Assembly: GCA_902598305.1 (NCBI GenBank)
Contig: CACKBL010000003.1
Coordinates: 1-64,000, forward strand
DNA from: an uncultured Bacteroidota bacterium
GTDB taxonomy: Bacteria; Bacteroidota; Bacteroidia; Flavobacteriales; Flavobacteriaceae
Reading direction: 5' to 3'
Length of the DNA: 64,000 nucleotides
Shown here: positions 59,599-64,000 of the stretch, piece after piece
Position numbering within the stretch: position 1 is the first letter of the stretch
Layout: each line of letters starts with the position of its first letter
Program-made: the position numbers and the translations under genes
Notes under the pieces: generated by a model
Databases searched by the model: none
The model's input: only the letters and a program-made list of their open reading frames with translations
Told to the model about the DNA's origin: nothing

Positions 59599-62500
59599 TT
59601 ATAATTCTCTTAAAGAATAAAAATATAATTTGATTCTGTAAACCAGATAAAAACTTATAGGCACTATAACGAGTGTCAGAAAAGTAGCAAAAGTTAATCC
59701 AAAAATAACTGTCCAACATAAAGGCCCCCAAAATACAACTGTATCACCTCCAACAAAAAAGTTGGGATTCCATTCAGAAACTAGGGTAAAAAAGTTAATG
59801 TTTAAACCTGTTGCTAAAGGGATTAATCCTAAAATGGTTGTTATAGCAGTTAGTAAAACAGGTCTTAGCCTTGCTGCCCCACCGCTAATTACAGAATTTT
59901 TAAAATCTTCGATTTGAAGAGGTTTGTCAGCCTCGATTCCTAAATCTAATTTCTTTCTTTCAACAAGCAGATTGGTATAATCAATCAAAACAACTCCATT
60001 GTTTACAACGATCCCTGATAAGGAGATGATACCCATCATAGTCATCATAATTACAAAAGGCATATTGAAAATACTTATCCCATAGAGTACGCCTGTGAAA
60101 CTTAAAAAAATTGATAAAAGTATAATTAGGGGATTTGAAAGCGAATTGAATTGAAGAACAAGAAGAAAAAGAATTAAGCCCAATGCGGTAAAAAGAGCGC
60201 TAACTAAAAACGACATGTTTTTTTCTTGTTCTGCAATTTCACCAGTAAATGAGTAACTAACGTTATTTTTAAAACCCTCAAAACCTGTTTCAATTGCTTT
60301 TTTAACGTTTAAAAATACTTCGTTGGCATTATAACCCGCTAAAATTGGAGAATAAACTGTTACTACCCTACTCAAATCTTTGTGTTTTATTGCACTAAAC
60401 GAATTAGCATTTTTTAACTTGACAGTTGCGCTTATGGGTACTTCTTTGATTTTTCCATTTGATTGGTCACGAAACACAATATATTGGTCAAGAAGGCTCT
60501 CAGAATTTTTTCTGTATTTTTCATCAAATCTAACATTTATATCATAATCCTCTCCATTTTTCTTGTAAACTCCGGCTTTAGCACCAAATAAAGAGTTTCT
60601 TAGCTGCTGTCCAATTTGTCCAGCATAAACGCCCAAACTTCCGGACTTTTTTCTATCAATCTCAACTTCAATTCCTGGTTTACTTTTGTTCACATCTATT
60701 TTTACTTGTTCAACGCCAGGGATGTTTTCATTATTAATGAATTGCCTTAATTCCTTTGCAATACTTATTAATTCATTATAATCATTGCCCTTTATTTCAA
60801 TATTTATAGGATATCCTGCAGGAGGACCAGATGCCTCTTTTTCAACTGATATCGCAATCCCAGGGAACTTATCTTTAAGAATTATTTGAATGTCCTTTCT
60901 CATTTCTTCACTAGAAAGGCCATTTCTTAACTTGAACTCACTCATTGTTAGTGTTATCTTTGATTTGTGTGGCATATCTTGGTCACCTCCTCTGTCAGTC
61001 TCAGGATTTTGTGCCCCTAAACCGACCATAACAACATTTGAATCAATCATAAAATTCTTACCACCCTTATAATATTTTTTGTCATAGATAATTTTTGCCA
61101 CTTCCTTTTCAATTAATTTGCTTGTTTGATTAGTTTTTTGAATGGATGTTCCTTCTGGATATTCTATATAAACAAAAATTTGTTGAGGTTCATTTTCTGG
61201 GAAAAACTCAACTTTTGGAGAAGCAATTCCAAGAATTATGAATGAGGAAAATAATAATCCAATAGTTCCAAATAAAAAATAAAAGGGTTTTTTACTGGAC
61301 AAAGCAAAAGTCAAAAATCTTTTATATTTAGTTTCAAGTTTATAAAGAAACACTTCTTGAAAATATATTGTCCAGTCTTTAATTAAATACTTATACACCC
61401 ATAATAGAATAGTAGATAAAATCATAATCGTACCAACTGCCCTAAAAACACCAACATTAAAAATTAAGATTATCCCTAGTCCGCCCAAGATCAAACTGAG
61501 TCTTTTAAGGCTTTTTAATGATATTTCATTTTTATCAATTTTCATGAATTTTGAAACTAGCATTGAGTTAAAGAAGATGGCTACAACAAGAGAAGAACCC
61601 AGAACAATTGAGAGCGTGATAGGAAAAAAAATCATAAACTCACCAATAACTCCTGGCCAGAAACCTAAGGGGAGAAATGCGGCTACTGTAGTAGCTGTTG
61701 AAATAATTATTGGATATGCTATTTCACCAATCCCTTTTTTTGCAGCCTCAATGGAATTCATTTTATCTTTTTCCATTAACCTATATGCATTTTCAACCAC
61801 TACAATTCCGTTATCGACAAGCATCCCAAGCCCCATGATAAGACCAAAAAGAACCATAGTGTTAATAGTTTCTCCTAAAAAACCAATTACAACAAAAGAC
61901 ATAAGCATTGACATTGGGATTGCAAAGCCTACAAACAAAGCATTTCTAAAACCAAGGAAAAACATTAGTACAGTTATTACCAAGATAACCCCAAAAACAA
62001 TATTATTAGCTAAATCAGAAACTAGATTTTTTGTAATATCAGACTGATCATTTGAAATAGTTATATTTATTGAGGATGGGAATTCATCCTTTTTCACTTT
62101 TTCGACTAGTTCTCTTATTTTTTCTACGCTTTTGATCAAATTTTTTCCAGATCTTTTCTTTACATCCAAAACGATTGAATTTTTACCGTTTGATCTAGCG
62201 TAGGAATTAATCTCCTTTTCTTTAAAAGTTATCTTAGATATATCCCCAAGAAAAACCGTCCCGTCTTGATTTTTAACCACAAAGTTTTCTAAATCTTCAG
62301 GATTTTTAATTTCACCTATTACTCTGATATTTCTTCTAAGACCGTTACCTTCAATATTACCTGCTGAAATAGTATTATTTCCTCTTTGTATACAATTTAT
62401 AACATCATCGAAAGAAACGGTTGCCGCAACCATTTTGATTAAATCTAATGATACTTCTACTTCAAAATCTTGAACACCCCGTAAGGAAACTTCCTTAATT

Positions 62501-63042
62501 TCGGCCATTTGCTCAATTTTGTCCTTTAAAATCTCTCCATAAATTTTCATTTCTTTTCGAGGAATATTCCCACTTAATCCGATATTTAGAATAGGAACTT
62601 CTTCGGAAATACTATACTCAAACACAGCAGGTTCTATTTTTGCCCCATTAAAAATTGGCCAATCAGCTTGAGCAGTTACTGCATCAACTTTGTCTTGGAC
62701 ATCAATTTTTGCTTTCTCTTTTAAAATATTTTCATCAAACTCTATGGTTATTAAAGAAATATTCTCTTGAGATGTTGATTTAATTCCAACCAAATTTGAA
62801 ACACCCTTCAGTTCTTCCTCTAAAGGGTCAGTGATTAATCTTTCAACGTCCTCAGCAGTATTCCCGGGATAAACTGAACTTACGAAAATAACATTGCTAT
62901 TTATTTCTGGGAAGTTCTCTCTTGGTAAGCTTATATATGATGAAAATCCGAGTATAAAAAAAATGGAAATTAAAACATAAACTACAGTACTATGGTCAAT
63001 AGCCCATGAGGAGGGTAAAAATTCTTTAAAGCCTTTGTTCAT
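59599..63042 (-). CDS. RND efflux transporter permease (AcrB/HAE1 type)
   Basis: VSSVYPGNTAEDVERLITDPLEEELKGV; GLIMGLGMLVDNGIVVVENAYR; large TM/porter duplication. Confidence 0.93.
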   Translation of the reverse strand: MNKGFKEFLPSSWAIDHSTVVYVLISIFFILGFSSYISLPRENFPEINSNVIFVSSVYPGNTAEDVERLITDPLEEELKGVSNLVGIKSTSQENISLITIEFDENILKEKAKIDVQDKVDAVTAQADWPIFNGAKIEPAVFEYSISEEVPILNIGLSGNIPRKEMKIYGEILKDKIEQMAEIKEVSLRGVQDFEVEVSLDLIKMVAATVSFDDVINCIQRGNNTISAGNIEGNGLRRNIRVIGEIKNPEDLENFVVKNQDGTVFLGDISKITFKEKEINSYARSNGKNSIVLDVKKRSGKNLIKSVEKIRELVEKVKKDEFPSSINITISNDQSDITKNLVSDLANNIVFGVILVITVLMFFLGFRNALFVGFAIPMSMLMSFVVIGFLGETINTMVLFGLIMGLGMLVDNGIVVVENAYRLMEKDKMNSIEAAKKGIGEIAYPIIISTATTVAAFLPLGFWPGVIGEFMIFFPITLSIVLGSSLVVAIFFNSMLVSKFMKIDKNEISLKSLKRLSLILGGLGIILIFNVGVFRAVGTIMILSTILLWVYKYLIKDWTIYFQEVFLYKLETKYKRFLTFALSSKKPFYFLFGTIGLLFSSFIILGIASPKVEFFPENEPQQIFVYIEYPEGTSIQKTNQTSKLIEKEVAKIIYDKKYYKGGKNFMIDSNVVMVGLGAQNPETDRGGDQDMPHKSKITLTMSEFKLRNGLSSEEMRKDIQIILKDKFPGIAISVEKEASGPPAGYPINIEIKGNDYNELISIAKELRQFINNENIPGVEQVKIDVNKSKPGIEVEIDRKKSGSLGVYAGQIGQQLRNSLFGAKAGVYKKNGEDYDINVRFDEKYRKNSESLLDQYIVFRDQSNGKIKEVPISATVKLKNANSFSAIKHKDLSRVVTVYSPILAGYNANEVFLNVKKAIETGFEGFKNNVSYSFTGEIAEQEKNMSFLVSALFTALGLILFLLVLQFNSLSNPLIILLSIFLSFTGVLYGISIFNMPFVIMMTMMGIISLSGIVVNNGVVLIDYTNLLVERKKLDLGIEADKPLQIEDFKNSVISGGAARLRPVLLTAITTILGLIPLATGLNINFFTLVSEWNPNFFVGGDTVVFWGPLCWTVIFGLTFATFLTLVIVPISFYLVYRIKLYFYSLREL

Positions 63043-63049
63043 AATAAAC

Positions 63050-63988
63050 TTAAATTTTGGTAGAAATTACCTTTACAATTTGCCCATCTTCAACTTGCCT
63101 AAGACCATCATTAATGATTAAATCATTTTCTTTCAAACCAGAATTAATTTCAGTCATATTATTGTATGACTTTCCTTTTTGAATCATCACTTTGTTTGAT
63201 TTATAATTTTCATTGCTGTCAATAACCAATTTATATACGTAAAAATTTCCTTCTTCATCTTCTAGTATATCTTTAGATGGAATTAGGATGGCACTCTTAT
63301 TTTCATAATCATTGATTTCTAAACTAACCGTCATATTTGGTTTTAATTCATTTGACTTGTTCAATAATTTAATTTCAATACTAAAAGACCTATTATTAGG
63401 ATTTATGAAATTACCAACAGATGAAATTTTGCCTAAAATTTGTTTATCCAATATTGGGACATAAATTTTAACATTTTTATTCTGTTTAATGTAAGGGATG
63501 TGTATTTCAGGTATCTCTGCACTAACTTTCATTTGCTCAATATTAATTATTCTCAAAATTGGGGTTAAGCCTGGTGCCAAGTTACTTCCAATATCAGCAA
63601 TAACGTCGTCTATAGTTCCGTCAAATGGAGCTAAAATTCTTGTTTTGCCTTCTTGATCTCTCATTTGAGAAATTTTTTTCTCCAAACCTTTAAAATTTGT
63701 TTCTGCTTGTAAATATTGTATTTCGGAACCAATTTTTTGATCCCATAATTTTTTTTGTCGTTCAAAGGTTGTTTTAGCCAGATTTCTTTGAAGTTTTAAC
63801 TGTTCTAATTGATCAGTTAAGCCATTATCTGAAATTTTAGCGATTATTTGCCCTTTCTTTACTTTGTCTCCTTGTTTAACGTAAATATTTTTTAAAAGAC
63901 CAGGCAATTCAGGATAAATAACCACATTTTGATCTGTATCTAATGAACCTTGAAAATTTAAATAGTGGCTAAAGTTTTTGTGTTTCAA
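63050..63988 (-). CDS. RND efflux periplasmic adaptor (MFP), N-terminus probably beyond the window
   Basis: PELPGLLKNIYVKQGDKVKKGQIIAKI; ILAPFDGTIDDVIADIGSNLAPG; no signal peptide before the window edge. Confidence 0.88.
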   Translation of the reverse strand: MKHKNFSHYLNFQGSLDTDQNVVIYPELPGLLKNIYVKQGDKVKKGQIIAKISDNGLTDQLEQLKLQRNLAKTTFERQKKLWDQKIGSEIQYLQAETNFKGLEKKISQMRDQEGKTRILAPFDGTIDDVIADIGSNLAPGLTPILRIINIEQMKVSAEIPEIHIPYIKQNKNVKIYVPILDKQILGKISSVGNFINPNNRSFSIEIKLLNKSNELKPNMTVSLEINDYENKSAILIPSKDILEDEEGNFYVYKLVIDSNENYKSNKVMIQKGKSYNNMTEINSGLKENDLIINDGLRQVEDGQIVKVISTKI

Positions 63989-64000
63989 TTTAATTGCAGA

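Noticed and set aside
1-64000. CRISPR arrays, transposases, integrases, tRNA or rRNA genes
   Set aside because: None recognised in any intergenic region or ORF; intergenic gaps are mostly very short.

Overview
The window looks like a low-GC Bacteroidota (Flavobacteriia-like) chromosome segment, judging by TAnnTTTG promoter boxes and gene content. About 2.4-40.7 kb is a large surface-glycan / glycoconjugate locus made of several modules. (1) O-antigen-ligase/OTase-like TPR protein and animal-type UDP-glucose dehydrogenase. (2) Pseudaminic-acid-type pathway: PseB, an unusual RmlD-like::PseC fusion, PseF, PseH-like GNATs and PseI. A carbamoyltransferase/SGNH module is inserted in it, including a 51-aa SxtJ-like ORF missing from the supplied ORF track. 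(3) A separately promoted cluster at 25.2-32.2 kb: HpcH/HpaI aldolase, divergent KdsB-like cytidylyltransferase, 2-hydroxyacid dehydrogenase, Gfo/Idh/MocA oxidoreductase, GmhA-like isomerase, IMPase-like phosphatase, cyclase and a putative glycosyltransferase. It looks like an uncharacterised route to a CMP-activated 2-keto-3-deoxy sugar acid. (4) Bacillosamine-type genes PglC/D/E/F. Modules (2) and (3) share an exact 22-nt upstream element next to a TAnnTTTG box. The rest (41-64 kb) is mostly housekeeping: L21/L27, AhcY, thiamine salvage with a TPP riboswitch and TonB receptor, GreA with a terminator-like hairpin right after its promoter, HIT, histidine kinase, L13/S9/S2/EF-Ts, PolA, TadA, CSP, AspS, RND efflux. 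No tRNA, rRNA, CRISPR or transposase was recognised. All assignments are by reading motifs; no searches were run.
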